A stretch of 64,000 nt of DNA from CAILZL01 sp049840395 (lineage in GTDB: Bacteria; Pseudomonadota; Gammaproteobacteria; Steroidobacterales; Steroidobacteraceae): the NCBI GenBank assembly GCA_049840395.1, contig JASGLD010000005.1, positions 682,001 to 746,000 of the forward strand. Reading direction: 5' to 3'. Position numbers and translations under genes: made by a program. The notes beneath the pieces were generated by a model, which was not told the origin of the DNA, searched no databases, and saw nothing but the letters and a program-made list of their open reading frames with translations. Positions 34,584 through 43,421 of the stretch are shown here, in pieces (positions within the stretch are counted from its first letter, which is position 1; each line of letters starts with the position of its first letter).

Positions 34584-37241
34584 ATGCGCAAGTATTTACT
34601 GGGCTCATCGTTGGTAACAACCGCGATGCTGTCGTCGGTTGCCTGGTCACAGGAGTCGACATCAACAGCGTTCGAGCTGGAAGAAATTACGGTTACTGCG
34701 ACGAAACGGGAAACCGATCTGCAGAAGACCGCTATGTCGGTGACGGCGTTGAAAGGCGATGAGTTGCGTACCGCAGCCAAGAATAATTTGTCGCAAATTC
34801 TCGAAGGCGTAGCTGGCTTGGAGACGGCCGGTGCCGGCTCCGGTCAAGGTTCGCAGTTCTTTATTCGTGGCGTGGGCTTCGTGCCGGCCTTCGGTCAGGA
34901 CGCGGCGGTGACGACCAGCGTTAATGGCGTGTTTCTGCAGCAGGCTCAATCGTCGCGCGCTTCTTTTTACGACTTGGATCGAGTCGAAGTATCGCGCGGT
35001 CCGCAAAGCACGTTGCAGGGGCGTAATGCGCTGGGTGGTTCAATCAGCCTGGTGTCTGCCGAACCCAAGCTGGAATACGAAGCATCCGGCACGATCAACG
35101 TAGGTAACTATGGCCTGTTGGGTAACCAGGGCATGATCAACTTCCCGTTGTCGGACATCCTGGCCGTTCGCGCCTCATTCTCTTCCGAAAAGCGTGATGG
35201 CTACTTGATCAATGGTCAAAACGATTCGGACGTAGTGGGTGGGCGCGTTCGCACGCTGTTCAAGCCTAATGACGATATCAAGCTGATCGTCACCGCCGAC
35301 TATTCGAAGCAGAAGGGTAAAGGCGCTGGCTTCTCTAATACCGGTTTGGTGATTCCATCTCAACTCGCGGCCAATGGCTTCGGTCTGGGCAAGATGTGCA
35401 CGCCCTCGCTGACACCGAATTCCAGCGGCGTATACGCACCGTCGGATTGCTTGGGCATCGTTACGCTTTACCCTGCTGGCTCGCCAGCGGCGACACCTGC
35501 CGGTACTGTCAGTGGCACTACCGCAGCGTTTAGTTCACTGGCTGATGTGCCAAATGAATATTGGAATCCCAATCCAGCCGAACCGCAGGAGCGTGATTTC
35601 CGTACCGTCAGCTACACCATGGATCTGACCTGGGACCTGGGTTTCGGTAGTCTGTATTTTCAGCCGACCTATCTGCGTACCGACTACAAAGTCGACATCA
35701 TGAATTTCAATTTGCTGACCTACGTAACCCGGCTGCAACAGGCCGTAGGGTCGGGTAATTTGAATCCCTATGCGTATGCCGCCGGTTTGTCGAATTCCAA
35801 TGGCAAGGAAGAATCCTGGCAGAAGCAGTCAACGTATGAGTTGCGACTTTCTTCTTCCGAGGATTCCAAGCTTAAATGGTTGGGCGGCCTTTACTACTTC
35901 ATGAACAAACAGGCTACCAATGTTTCCATGGGTTCGAGTTTGTATTGCGTGCCAGTGACGGTGGGCACTACTCCTCCCTTCTGTAACACCAGCACTCCTC
36001 CTTCGGTACCCACTTCGCCAACTGCATACTCGGTACAGTTGCCTGCATTTGATGCCACGCTTTATCCGGAAGTCGGTCATCGCTGGACTCGTGACTATGC
36101 CGGTTATGCCCAGGTCACTTATCCGATAGTAGACAAACTACGCGTGACCGGTAGCGCGCGCTGGACGCAGGAAACCAAGTGGCGCAACACTGCAATCGGC
36201 AATCAGGTACTGCCATCGGGCCAAGTAATCAACGCAGGATTTACCTACCTCTATGACAACGGCGTGGCTGGCACAACCGCAACCGGCAACACGGTCGGTT
36301 ATCCAGTTCTTGAGCGCAAGACTACCTGGAACCACATTGACTATCGCGGTGTTGTTGAATACGACATCACGCCCGAATCGATGGTGTACGGTTCTATCTC
36401 CACTGGTTTCCGCGGCGGTTCTTTCATGAACTTGCCGACGGACGGTTTGAGCGCTGGGTTCAAGAACTACTACGATCCGGAATACCTGACTTCCTACGAA
36501 GTGGGTATGCGTAACGAGTTCTTCGATCGCACCGTGCGCGCCAATTTCTCGGCGTTCTATTACGACTACACCGACTATCAATATAGCTACGCCGCATTGG
36601 GCGTGTTCGATAATGCAACGGCGCCTGGCTTGTACGATCCGGCGACCGTGAAGCGCAATATCGATCCGGACTTTACTTTCAACTACACCGCTAACGCTGC
36701 TAAAGCCACCAGTTACGGTGGTGAGCTAGAAACCAGCTGGGTGGTGACCGAGCGCGATCAGTTGGGCTTGAATGTGTCATACACGCATGGCCGGTTCGGT
36801 GATGTGTCGCTACCGGGTGCTGCTACTGCGACGGTAGCTGCGGCTGCGGCCTCGTTGAAGGATGCACCACTGCCGCGTTCTCCGGAATGGAGTGTCTCGC
36901 CCAGCTACAAGCATCGCTTCGATCTCGGCAGTCGCGGTGGTATCACCTTTGGGGCGGACGCCAATTACAAGAGCAAGATTTACTTCTTGCTGACCGGCGA
37001 TGTGGCTTTGCGCGAGCTGTACACGCAGGAAGCGGTTACCAAGTACAACTCGTCGCTGGCGTTCGATTCCGCGGACGGCAAGTGGAATGTGACGACCTAT
37101 GTGCGCAATCTCACCAACGAAGCATCGTTGGAGAATTTGACGACAACGGCTCTGACGCTGACTTCGAATGTGCCGACCAGCATCAGCTATTCGGTTGCCG
37201 AACCTCGTACCTATGGCGCCACCATTACTGCGAAGTTCTAA
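34584..37241 (+). CDS. TonB-dependent outer-membrane receptor
   Basis: This 885-residue precursor has a signal peptide (MRKYLLGSSLVTTAMLSSVAWSQ), a TonB-box region LEEITVTATKRETDLQKT, a plug with FFIRGVG, RGPQSTLQGRNALGG and ISLVSAEP, and a long barrel ending EPRTYGATITAKF. A strong GGAGGGG lies about three bases before AT-ATG, supporting the start. The N- and C-terminal signatures match those of the receptor at 17863-20553, so the two are paralogues. The substrate cannot be inferred; no transport or catabolic genes are linked. Confidence 0.92.
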   Translation: MRKYLLGSSLVTTAMLSSVAWSQESTSTAFELEEITVTATKRETDLQKTAMSVTALKGDELRTAAKNNLSQILEGVAGLETAGAGSGQGSQFFIRGVGFVPAFGQDAAVTTSVNGVFLQQAQSSRASFYDLDRVEVSRGPQSTLQGRNALGGSISLVSAEPKLEYEASGTINVGNYGLLGNQGMINFPLSDILAVRASFSSEKRDGYLINGQNDSDVVGGRVRTLFKPNDDIKLIVTADYSKQKGKGAGFSNTGLVIPSQLAANGFGLGKMCTPSLTPNSSGVYAPSDCLGIVTLYPAGSPAATPAGTVSGTTAAFSSLADVPNEYWNPNPAEPQERDFRTVSYTMDLTWDLGFGSLYFQPTYLRTDYKVDIMNFNLLTYVTRLQQAVGSGNLNPYAYAAGLSNSNGKEESWQKQSTYELRLSSSEDSKLKWLGGLYYFMNKQATNVSMGSSLYCVPVTVGTTPPFCNTSTPPSVPTSPTAYSVQLPAFDATLYPEVGHRWTRDYAGYAQVTYPIVDKLRVTGSARWTQETKWRNTAIGNQVLPSGQVINAGFTYLYDNGVAGTTATGNTVGYPVLERKTTWNHIDYRGVVEYDITPESMVYGSISTGFRGGSFMNLPTDGLSAGFKNYYDPEYLTSYEVGMRNEFFDRTVRANFSAFYYDYTDYQYSYAALGVFDNATAPGLYDPATVKRNIDPDFTFNYTANAAKATSYGGELETSWVVTERDQLGLNVSYTHGRFGDVSLPGAATATVAAAAASLKDAPLPRSPEWSVSPSYKHRFDLGSRGGITFGADANYKSKIYFLLTGDVALRELYTQEAVTKYNSSLAFDSADGKWNVTTYVRNLTNEASLENLTTTALTLTSNVPTSISYSVAEPRTYGATITAKF

Positions 37242-37263
37242 TAGTGACTGTTGAGATGATTAG

Positions 37264-37302
37264 AAGCGCCGAGATGCAATTGCATCTCGGCGCTTTCTTT
37301 TA
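37264..37302 (+). terminator. Strong rho-independent terminator after the TonB receptor
   Basis: A perfect 32-base palindrome (arm AAGCGCCGAGATGCA, centre AT) is followed by TTCTTTTA. It lies 23 bases after the receptor stop and 19 bases before the convergent proC end. Confidence 0.85.
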
Positions 37303-37320
37303 TTGTTGACGCTTAGTTTG

Positions 37321-38157
37321 CTAGCCGTTACGTACTTCCATGCCGCCCAGTAACGCCGCCATCTCAACGGAGCGATCCGTTGCCGCCTTCACCGCCTGGC
37401 TGACGATGCCTTGCATATTTGCCGCAGCGAACACCTTGAGCGCTGCTTCCGTAGTGCCGCCCTTGGAGGTCACTTGTTCGCGTAAGGTGCCGGGCGAATC
37501 GCTGACTTCACGTGCCATCACACCCGATCCATAAGCAGTCTCAATGGCCAGCGTACGCGCCGTCTCTGCCGGTAAGCCTTGTTCGATGCCGGCGGCTTCC
37601 AGCAACTCCATCAATAGAAAGAAATAAGCGGGGCCACTACCCGATACCGCAGTCACTGCATTGATCAACGATTCCTGTTCAACCCAGACGGCCTTGCCTA
37701 CCGCACCCATCACGCGTTCTGCCAATTCGCGTTGTGGCGCTGTCACCTGGGCATTGGCATACATGCCGGTAACGCCGCAGCCATTAAGCGCAGGACGGTT
37801 GGGCATGGTGCGTACCACTGGCAATCCGCCCAACCATTTCTGCAAGTTATCGGAACGAATGCCGGCGGCCACTGAAATGATTAGGGGACGATGACCAAGA
37901 CTACCGGCCATCTGCTCGGCCACGGTGCGTAGCTCCTGTGGCTTCACCGCCAGCACGATCAATTGTGCCTGCGCAGCTGCCTCGTTATTACTGGCAGTAA
38001 CCTGTACGCCGTATTGCTCGGCCAATTGCTTACGTTGCGCCTCCATGGGATCGGACACAACGATCTGCTTGGCCGGCAGACCTTGAGCGATCAAGCCGCC
38101 GATGAGACTGCGCGCCATGTTGCCGCCGCCGATAAAAGCCAGGGTTTCTTTCAACAT
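37321..38157 (-). CDS. proC: Pyrroline-5-carboxylate reductase
   Basis: ProC reduces pyrroline-5-carboxylate to proline with NAD(P)H. Its 278 residues start with the Rossmann motif FIGGGNMARSLIGGL. The substrate loop and the C-terminal signature (GSGPAYFFLLMELLEAAG, then REQVTSKGGTTEAAL) are conserved. It lies 37 bases downstream of yggS in the same direction, a common pairing. Confidence 0.95.
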   Translation of the reverse strand: MLKETLAFIGGGNMARSLIGGLIAQGLPAKQIVVSDPMEAQRKQLAEQYGVQVTASNNEAAAQAQLIVLAVKPQELRTVAEQMAGSLGHRPLIISVAAGIRSDNLQKWLGGLPVVRTMPNRPALNGCGVTGMYANAQVTAPQRELAERVMGAVGKAVWVEQESLINAVTAVSGSGPAYFFLLMELLEAAGIEQGLPAETARTLAIETAYGSGVMAREVSDSPGTLREQVTSKGGTTEAALKVFAAANMQGIVSQAVKAATDRSVEMAALLGGMEVRNG

Positions 38158-38194
38158 CGTTAATCCTCAGATTGAAACTATTCGGTTTGGCCGC

Positions 38195-38890
38195 TCAGTA
38201 TTGGCGTGTGCCGAAAATCGCCGTGCCGATACGCACCAGGGTTGAACCAGCGGCAATGGCTGCGGCGTAATCGCCACTCATGCCCATCGACAGCGTGTCC
38301 AGCGCGAAACCTTGATTATTCAATTGCTGCAGCAGGTCGCGCATGCGCTTGAATTGCGCCAGTTGCTCGGCGTATTCGCTGGCGGCCGGCGGAATACACA
38401 TCAGGCCGCGTAGTTTAAGGCGCGGCAAGCGGCTGATCTGCTGCGCCAACTCGCCAGCCTCCTCGGGCCAGACGCCGCCCTTGGTTGCTTCCTCTGCCAG
38501 CTTGATCTGAATGCACACCTGGAGCGGCGGGGCGAGGGGTGGTCGCTGTTCATTCAAGCGCACCGCAATCCTGTTCCGGTCGAGGGTATGCACCCAGTGA
38601 AAGTGCTCCGCAACGGAGCGCGTTTTGTTGCCCTGCAGCTGGCCTATGTAGTGCCAGTTCAGATCGAGATCCTGCAGAGCCTGAATTTTTCCCAAGGCTT
38701 CCTGGACGTAGCTCTCGCCGAAATCCCGCTGCCCGGCGCCGGCAAGCATGCGAATGGCCTCGGCCGGGTGCTGCTTGCTGACCGCCAGCAACGTGACCGA
38801 ATCGGTGGAGCGTCCCGCGGCATCGGCTGCGGCGGCGAGTTGGCTGCGAACCTCGCTCAGCTGCGGGAGGAGGGGGGCTTCAATACTCAT
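38195..38890 (-). CDS. YggS-family PLP homeostasis protein
   Basis: This 231-residue single-domain PLP-binding protein (fold-type III barrel) has PLP lysine in LLAVSKQHP, the FGESYVQEAL block, WHYIGQLQGNKT and the phosphate-binding end GMSGDYAAAI. The family maintains pyridoxal phosphate balance and affects amino- and keto-acid pools. It is divergent from pilT and upstream of proC, the usual pil-adjacent order in Gammaproteobacteria. Confidence 0.93.
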   Translation of the reverse strand: MSIEAPLLPQLSEVRSQLAAAADAAGRSTDSVTLLAVSKQHPAEAIRMLAGAGQRDFGESYVQEALGKIQALQDLDLNWHYIGQLQGNKTRSVAEHFHWVHTLDRNRIAVRLNEQRPPLAPPLQVCIQIKLAEEATKGGVWPEEAGELAQQISRLPRLKLRGLMCIPPAASEYAEQLAQFKRMRDLLQQLNNQGFALDTLSMGMSGDYAAAIAAGSTLVRIGTAIFGTRQY

Positions 38891-38924
38891 GAGAAAAGGC
38901 TAAAACTGCGGGTCGGTTAACATA

Positions 38925-38951
38925 TTGACCCGAATGGTGCTCCGTTATACT
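38925..38951 (+). promoter_or_regulatory. pilT: Candidate sigma-70-type promoter for pilT
   Basis: TTGACC (38925-38930) and TATACT (38946-38951) are close to the -35 and -10 consensus. The spacer is 15 bases, short of the ideal 17. It lies about 75 bases before the pilT ATG in the yggS-pilT divergent gap. Confidence 0.45.
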
Positions 38952-39026
38952 GGCTTGGCCGCTGGCAGCGCCACTTATCACGTGTTCTGACATGAAACGG
39001 CTCTGCCACCCTTTTCAGGAGCTTCA

Positions 39027-40068
39027 ATGGCCGTCGATATTGCCCAGCTGCTTGCGTTCGCTGTGAAGAATAACGCGTCCGACCTGCACTTGTCGGCCGG
39101 TGTGCCGCCCATGATTCGTGTCGACGGCGACATGAAGCGCGTCAACATGCCGCCGCTTACCCATAAGGAAGTGCACGGCATGGTGTACGACATCATGAAC
39201 GACAAGCAGCGCAAGGCTTACGAAGAGTTTTACGAGACCGACTTCTCCTTCGAAATTCCCAAGCTGGCGCGCTTCCGTGTCAATGCTTTCAACCAGAATC
39301 GCGGCGCGGGTGCGGTGTTCCGTACCATTCCCTCGCTGATCATGTCGTTGGACGATTTGAATGCGCCGAAGATATTCAAGGATCTGTCCATGCAGCCACG
39401 CGGCATGGTGCTGGTGACCGGTCCGACCGGTTCGGGTAAGTCCACCACGCTGGCGGCGATGATCAATTACATCAACGACAATCGTCCGGACCATATTTTG
39501 ACGATTGAAGACCCCATCGAATTCGTGCACGAGAGCAAGCGCTCGCTGGTGAATCAGCGCGAAGTGCATCGCGACACGCTGGGTTTCACCGAAGCCCTGC
39601 GATCAGCACTGCGTGAAGATCCGGACGTGGTGCTGGTGGGCGAAATGCGCGATCTGGAAACCATTCGTCTGGCGCTGACTGCTGCCGAAACCGGTCACTT
39701 GGTGTTCGGCACCTTGCATACCACCTCGGCTGCCAAGACCATCGACCGTATCGTCGACGTGTTTCCGGCTGCGGAAAAAAGAAATGGTGCGCACCATGTT
39801 GTCGGAATCGCTGCGCGCCGTGATTTCACAGACGCTGATGAAGCGTATCGGCGGTGGCCGCGTAGCGGCGCATGAAATCATGGTGGGCACGCCCGCCATT
39901 CGTAACCTGATTCGTGAAGGCAAGATTGCGCAGATGTATTCGGCGATTCAGACCGGTGTCAAAGACGGCATGCAGACCCTGGATCAATGTCTGACCGAGT
40001 TGCTGCAAAAGGGTGTGATCAGCAAGGAAGAAGCGCGCTTCAAGGCGCAGAACAAGGATGCCTTCTAA
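39027..40068 (+). pseudogene. pilT: Type IV pilus retraction ATPase PilT, disrupted by a single-base frameshift
   Basis: PilT is the cytoplasmic hexameric ATPase that depolymerises type IV pili for twitching. The first frame (39027 to about 39780) contains the N-terminal PAS-like domain, Walker A GPTGSGKSTTLAAM, Walker B VLVGEMRD and the His box GHLVFGTLH. It then leaves frame in a run of six A (39775-39780) and stops at 39875. The continuation in another frame (39784-40068) carries the essential AIRNLIRE motif and normal C-terminus. Removing one A restores a protein of about 346 residues, the normal PilT length. The disruption is either a real mutation or a homopolymer sequencing error. Confidence 0.88.
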
Positions 40069-40104
40069 CCCCGGGTTGATGGCAAAGATTGATCGGAGAC
40101 TAAT

Positions 40105-41265
40105 GTGGAACGCGAACAAGCCATCAAGCTGATGCAGGACCTGCTGAAACGCATGGTCGACCGCAAGGGTTCGGATCTATTCATTACAGCCGGCTTTCCG
40201 CCGGCCATCAAAGTCGACGGCGAGGTGCGGGCGCAGGCCGACCGCGCGCTGACGCCGGAACAAAGTGCGGTGCTGGTGCGCGCCATCATGAACGACCGCC
40301 AGACTCGCGATTTCGACTCCACCAAGGAATGCAATTTCGCCATTGCGCCGCAGGGCATTGGCCGTTTCCGCGTCAGCGCCTTTGTGCAACAGGGCAACAT
40401 GGGCTGCGTGGTGCGTCTGATCAATTCCAAGATTCCCACCATCGAAGACATGGACCTGCCGGCGGTGCTCAAAGACGTGGTGATGTCCAAGCGCGGTTTG
40501 ACCATCGTGGTGGGCGGCACGGGTTCGGGCAAATCCACCACGCTGGCCGCCATGGTCGATTACCGCAATGACCGTAGCCGTGGCCACATCATCACCATCG
40601 AAGACCCGGTCGAATATGTGCATGTGCACAAGGGCTGTGTGGTGACGCATCGTGAGGTTGGCGTCGACACCGACAATTGGGTGACGGCACTGAAAAACAC
40701 CCTGCGCCAGGCGCCGGATGTCATCTTGATCGGTGAAATCCGTGACCGTGAAACCATGGAATATGCCATTCAATTTGCGGAAACCGGTCACTTGGTGCTG
40801 GCCACCCTGCATGCCAACAGTGCCAACCAGGCGCTGGACCGCATCATCAACTTCTTCCCGGAAGAGCGCCGCGAGCAGCTGCTGATGGATCTGTCGCTGA
40901 ATATCCGCGCCCTGATTTCGCAGCGACTGGTGCCCCGTGAAGGCGATACCGGCCGCGTGGCGGCCATGGAAGTCATGCTGCATTCGCCGCTGATTGCCGA
41001 TCTGATCTTCAAGGGCGATGTGGCGCAGATCAAGGAAGTCATGTCCAAGTCCAACCGCCTGGGCATGAAAACCTTCGATCAGGCGTTGTTTGATCTGTAC
41101 GAGTCCGGCATCATCAGCTATGAAGAGGCTTTACGTAATGCGGACTCGAAGAACGAGGTGCGCCTGCGTATCAAGCTGGAAAGCAAACGCGAAATGAAGC
41201 TCCTCGAAGAAAATGCCCATAGTCTGCGCATCATAGAGGAGCGGGATAGCGGATCGAGACTATGA
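40105..41265 (+). CDS. pilU: Type IV pilus retraction ATPase PilU
   Basis: This 386-residue PilT paralogue is PilU-like in length and C-terminal extension. It starts at GTG with CGGAGA six bases upstream. Walker A GGTGSGKSTTLAAM, Asp box IITIEDPVEYVH, Walker B VILIGEIRD and His box GHLVLATLHAN are intact. PilU assists PilT in pilus retraction. It follows pilT by 36 bases and overlaps the next PilT-family gene by four bases. Confidence 0.9.
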   Translation: MEREQAIKLMQDLLKRMVDRKGSDLFITAGFPPAIKVDGEVRAQADRALTPEQSAVLVRAIMNDRQTRDFDSTKECNFAIAPQGIGRFRVSAFVQQGNMGCVVRLINSKIPTIEDMDLPAVLKDVVMSKRGLTIVVGGTGSGKSTTLAAMVDYRNDRSRGHIITIEDPVEYVHVHKGCVVTHREVGVDTDNWVTALKNTLRQAPDVILIGEIRDRETMEYAIQFAETGHLVLATLHANSANQALDRIINFFPEERREQLLMDLSLNIRALISQRLVPREGDTGRVAAMEVMLHSPLIADLIFKGDVAQIKEVMSKSNRLGMKTFDQALFDLYESGIISYEEALRNADSKNEVRLRIKLESKREMKLLEENAHSLRIIEERDSGSRL

Positions 41266-42386
41266 ATGCCAATGCGCCCGACGCCGAAGATAACCTGAGC
41301 AGCACCAGCCTCAACGAACGGCCGATCATTCTCAATACCAAGCCGTTGTTCAAGCTGATGGTGGATAAACAGGCGTCGGATCTGTTCTTCACTTCGTATG
41401 CGCCGATCAAGATCAAGATCGAAGGCAAGATCATGTCGGTCAACAAGCAGATGCTGACGCCGGATGTGGTGCGGCATGCGGCTTATGGCCTGATGACCCA
41501 GGAACAGATCGAATACTTCAACGAAGAATTGGAAATCGACTTTGCCGTGTCCGAGCCCGGACTGGGCCGTTTCCGCGTCAACGTATTTCACCAGCGCGGC
41601 AATCCCGCCATGGTGCTGCGCTACATCACTGCCGACATGCCGCGCCTGGACGATCTCGGCCTGCCGGAGCAATTGAAAGATTTGGTGATGCTGAAGCGCG
41701 GTTTGATCCTGATGGTGGGCTCCACCGGTTCGGGCAAGTCCACCACCTTGGCGGCGATGATCAATTACCGCAATGACAACAGCGCCGATCACATCATCAC
41801 CATCGAAGATCCGATCGAGTTCCTGCACACCAACAAGAAGTCGATCATCAATCAACGCGAAGTCGGTCTGGATACCAAGTCTTATGCGCGTGCGCTGCGT
41901 GGTGCGTTGCGTGCCGCACCGGACGTACTGCTGATCGGTGAAATCCGCGATCGTGAAACCATGGAGTCGGCCATCATGCTGGCCGGTACCGGCCACCTGG
42001 TGTTGGCGACATTGCACGCCAACAACGGCGCGGAAACCATGGATCGCATCATCAACATGTTCCCACGCGAACAGCACACGCAGTTGTGCCTGGATCTGTC
42101 GCAATATCTGCGCGCGATCATTGCCCAACGCCTGATCTCGGGTAAGAACAAACGCCGCGTTGCCGCCGTGGAAATGTTGATCAATACGCCGCACATGCAG
42201 GAACTGATCAAGAAGGGCGATGTCATCGGCGCCAAGGAAGCGCTGCGTACCAGCAGCGAAAAGGGCATGCAGCACTTCGATACTGCGCTGTACAAGCTCT
42301 ACAAGGACGGACGCATCACGCTGGAAGATGCGCTGTCGCATGCCGACTCACGCACCAATCTGGAAGCGAAGATTAATTTCGGCTGA
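41262..42386 (+). CDS. Third PilT/PilU-family ATPase
   Basis: This 374-residue ATPase is a distinct PilT/PilU-like paralogue. It has an N-terminal extension (about 1-25) before the PilT-type domain (PLFKLMVDKQASDLFF), Walker A GSTGSGKSTTLAAM, Asp box IITIEDPIEF, Walker B VLLIGEIRD and His box GHLVLATLHANN. It lacks the AIRNLIRE motif of PilT at the corresponding C-terminal position (NTPHMQELIKKGD instead), more like PilU. ATGA overlap with pilU shows tight coupling. Its specific role in the pilus motor is unknown. Confidence 0.85.
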   Translation: MNANAPDAEDNLSSTSLNERPIILNTKPLFKLMVDKQASDLFFTSYAPIKIKIEGKIMSVNKQMLTPDVVRHAAYGLMTQEQIEYFNEELEIDFAVSEPGLGRFRVNVFHQRGNPAMVLRYITADMPRLDDLGLPEQLKDLVMLKRGLILMVGSTGSGKSTTLAAMINYRNDNSADHIITIEDPIEFLHTNKKSIINQREVGLDTKSYARALRGALRAAPDVLLIGEIRDRETMESAIMLAGTGHLVLATLHANNGAETMDRIINMFPREQHTQLCLDLSQYLRAIIAQRLISGKNKRRVAAVEMLINTPHMQELIKKGDVIGAKEALRTSSEKGMQHFDTALYKLYKDGRITLEDALSHADSRTNLEAKINFG

Positions 42387-42407
42387 TCGTCGGTTGAGGG
42401 CATGTGC

Positions 42408-42479
42408 AGGTTGGGTCGAGCCTTCGCAGCCCAAACTGTGATGTTTCAATGTTGGGCTTCACTTCGTTCAACCCAACCT
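42408..42479. repeat. REP-like palindromic doublet between convergent genes
   Basis: Two units (42408-42434 and 42452-42479), each with TTGGG...CCCAA ends, form an imperfect inverted pair. The outer arms AGGTTGGGT and ACCCAACCT match perfectly. It lies between the third PilT paralogue and the PyrK-like gene. Confidence 0.75.
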
Positions 42480-42503
42480 TCCGCCAGAAAATCTCAGTCA
42501 GCG

Positions 42504-43373
42504 TTAAGCGCTAAATACCGTATGCGCATCGAACACCGGCCCATCCACGCATACGCGCTTCATGATGGGGCCTTGTGGCGTATTCACTTGCACCGCGCAG
42601 CCATAGCAACCGCCCACGGCGCAGGCCATGTATTCCTCCATCGAGACCTGGCAGGCGATGCCGAAGTGACGCGCCACTTGCGCGGCGGCTCTTAACAGTG
42701 GCGTAGGGCCACACACGAACAGCTCTACTTCCTTGAGCGTGTCGGCATTCAATGTACTCAGCCAGGCATGGGCCAGATCGGTGACCAAGCCGTCGTGACA
42801 GCCGGGGAAATCGCTGCGACTGCTTAAGCGACTGGCAATGCCCTGCTCGTCGAGAAAGGTTAGTGCGGCAATCACGCCATCTGGCATGCCATCCACCATG
42901 ATGGTCGAAGGGCGCGTGCGGAATGGGAAGGGCAGCTCCGAGCCCATGAATACCAGCGGTTTCCAGCCTTCGCTGCGAGCGTGCAATGTCTCAGCGAGAA
43001 ATATTGTGGGCGGTACGCCGTAACCGCCGCCAATTAAGACAGTGCGTGGTCTATCCGGATGTGGCTTGAAGCCATGACCGATGGGGCCGGTCATGCTGAC
43101 TTTTTCACCGATTGCTTTGCCGACCAACGCGGTCAATCCCGGCCCCGTCGCCTTGCATAGAATTTCTATGGTGCCCTTGGTTGTATCGGCACGCATGATG
43201 GATAAAGGTCTGCGCATTGGCACATTGGCATCGCAGGCCAGGTGAATGAATTGTCCTGGTTGCGCAGTGCTCGCACACTTGGGGGCGGCAAATTTGAAAA
43301 TGTATTGCTGAGCGGCAAAAGCCTGACGCGAGAGAATCTCGACGTCTTCGACAAAGATGGTATTGCGATGCAT
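42504..43373 (-). CDS. PyrK-like dihydroorotate dehydrogenase electron transfer subunit
   Basis: This 289-residue protein has an FAD-binding ferredoxin-reductase-like domain with RRPLSIM, an NAD-binding GGGYGVPPTIFLAE and a C-terminal [2Fe-2S] motif, four cysteines in MACAVGGCYGC and RVCVDG. In Gram-positives PyrK passes electrons from PyrD to NAD. Here it lies directly downstream of pyrB, 48 bases away, and no PyrDB is in the window. It may serve a different electron-transfer role. Confidence 0.82.
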   Translation of the reverse strand: MHRNTIFVEDVEILSRQAFAAQQYIFKFAAPKCASTAQPGQFIHLACDANVPMRRPLSIMRADTTKGTIEILCKATGPGLTALVGKAIGEKVSMTGPIGHGFKPHPDRPRTVLIGGGYGVPPTIFLAETLHARSEGWKPLVFMGSELPFPFRTRPSTIMVDGMPDGVIAALTFLDEQGIASRLSSRSDFPGCHDGLVTDLAHAWLSTLNADTLKEVELFVCGPTPLLRAAAQVARHFGIACQVSMEEYMACAVGGCYGCAVQVNTPQGPIMKRVCVDGPVFDAHTVFSA

Positions 43374-43421
43374 ATCAGTTGTAGAGGCGGGTTGGTAACC
43401 TGCCCATTCTATGGTTGCGCA

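Noticed and set aside
39775..39781. AAAAAAG as a programmed -1 frameshift signal in pilT
   Set aside because: The heptamer is not in the zero frame needed for -1 slippage (zero frame reads GAA AAA AGA), and restoring PilT needs one base skipped forward. No downstream stimulatory structure is evident.
41118..42341. 407-codon open frame antisense to the third PilT-family gene, and a similar 268-codon one antisense to pilU
   Set aside because: The plus-strand frames carry intact Walker and His-box motifs. The antisense frames show low-complexity His/Arg/Gln-rich shadow sequence with no motif.
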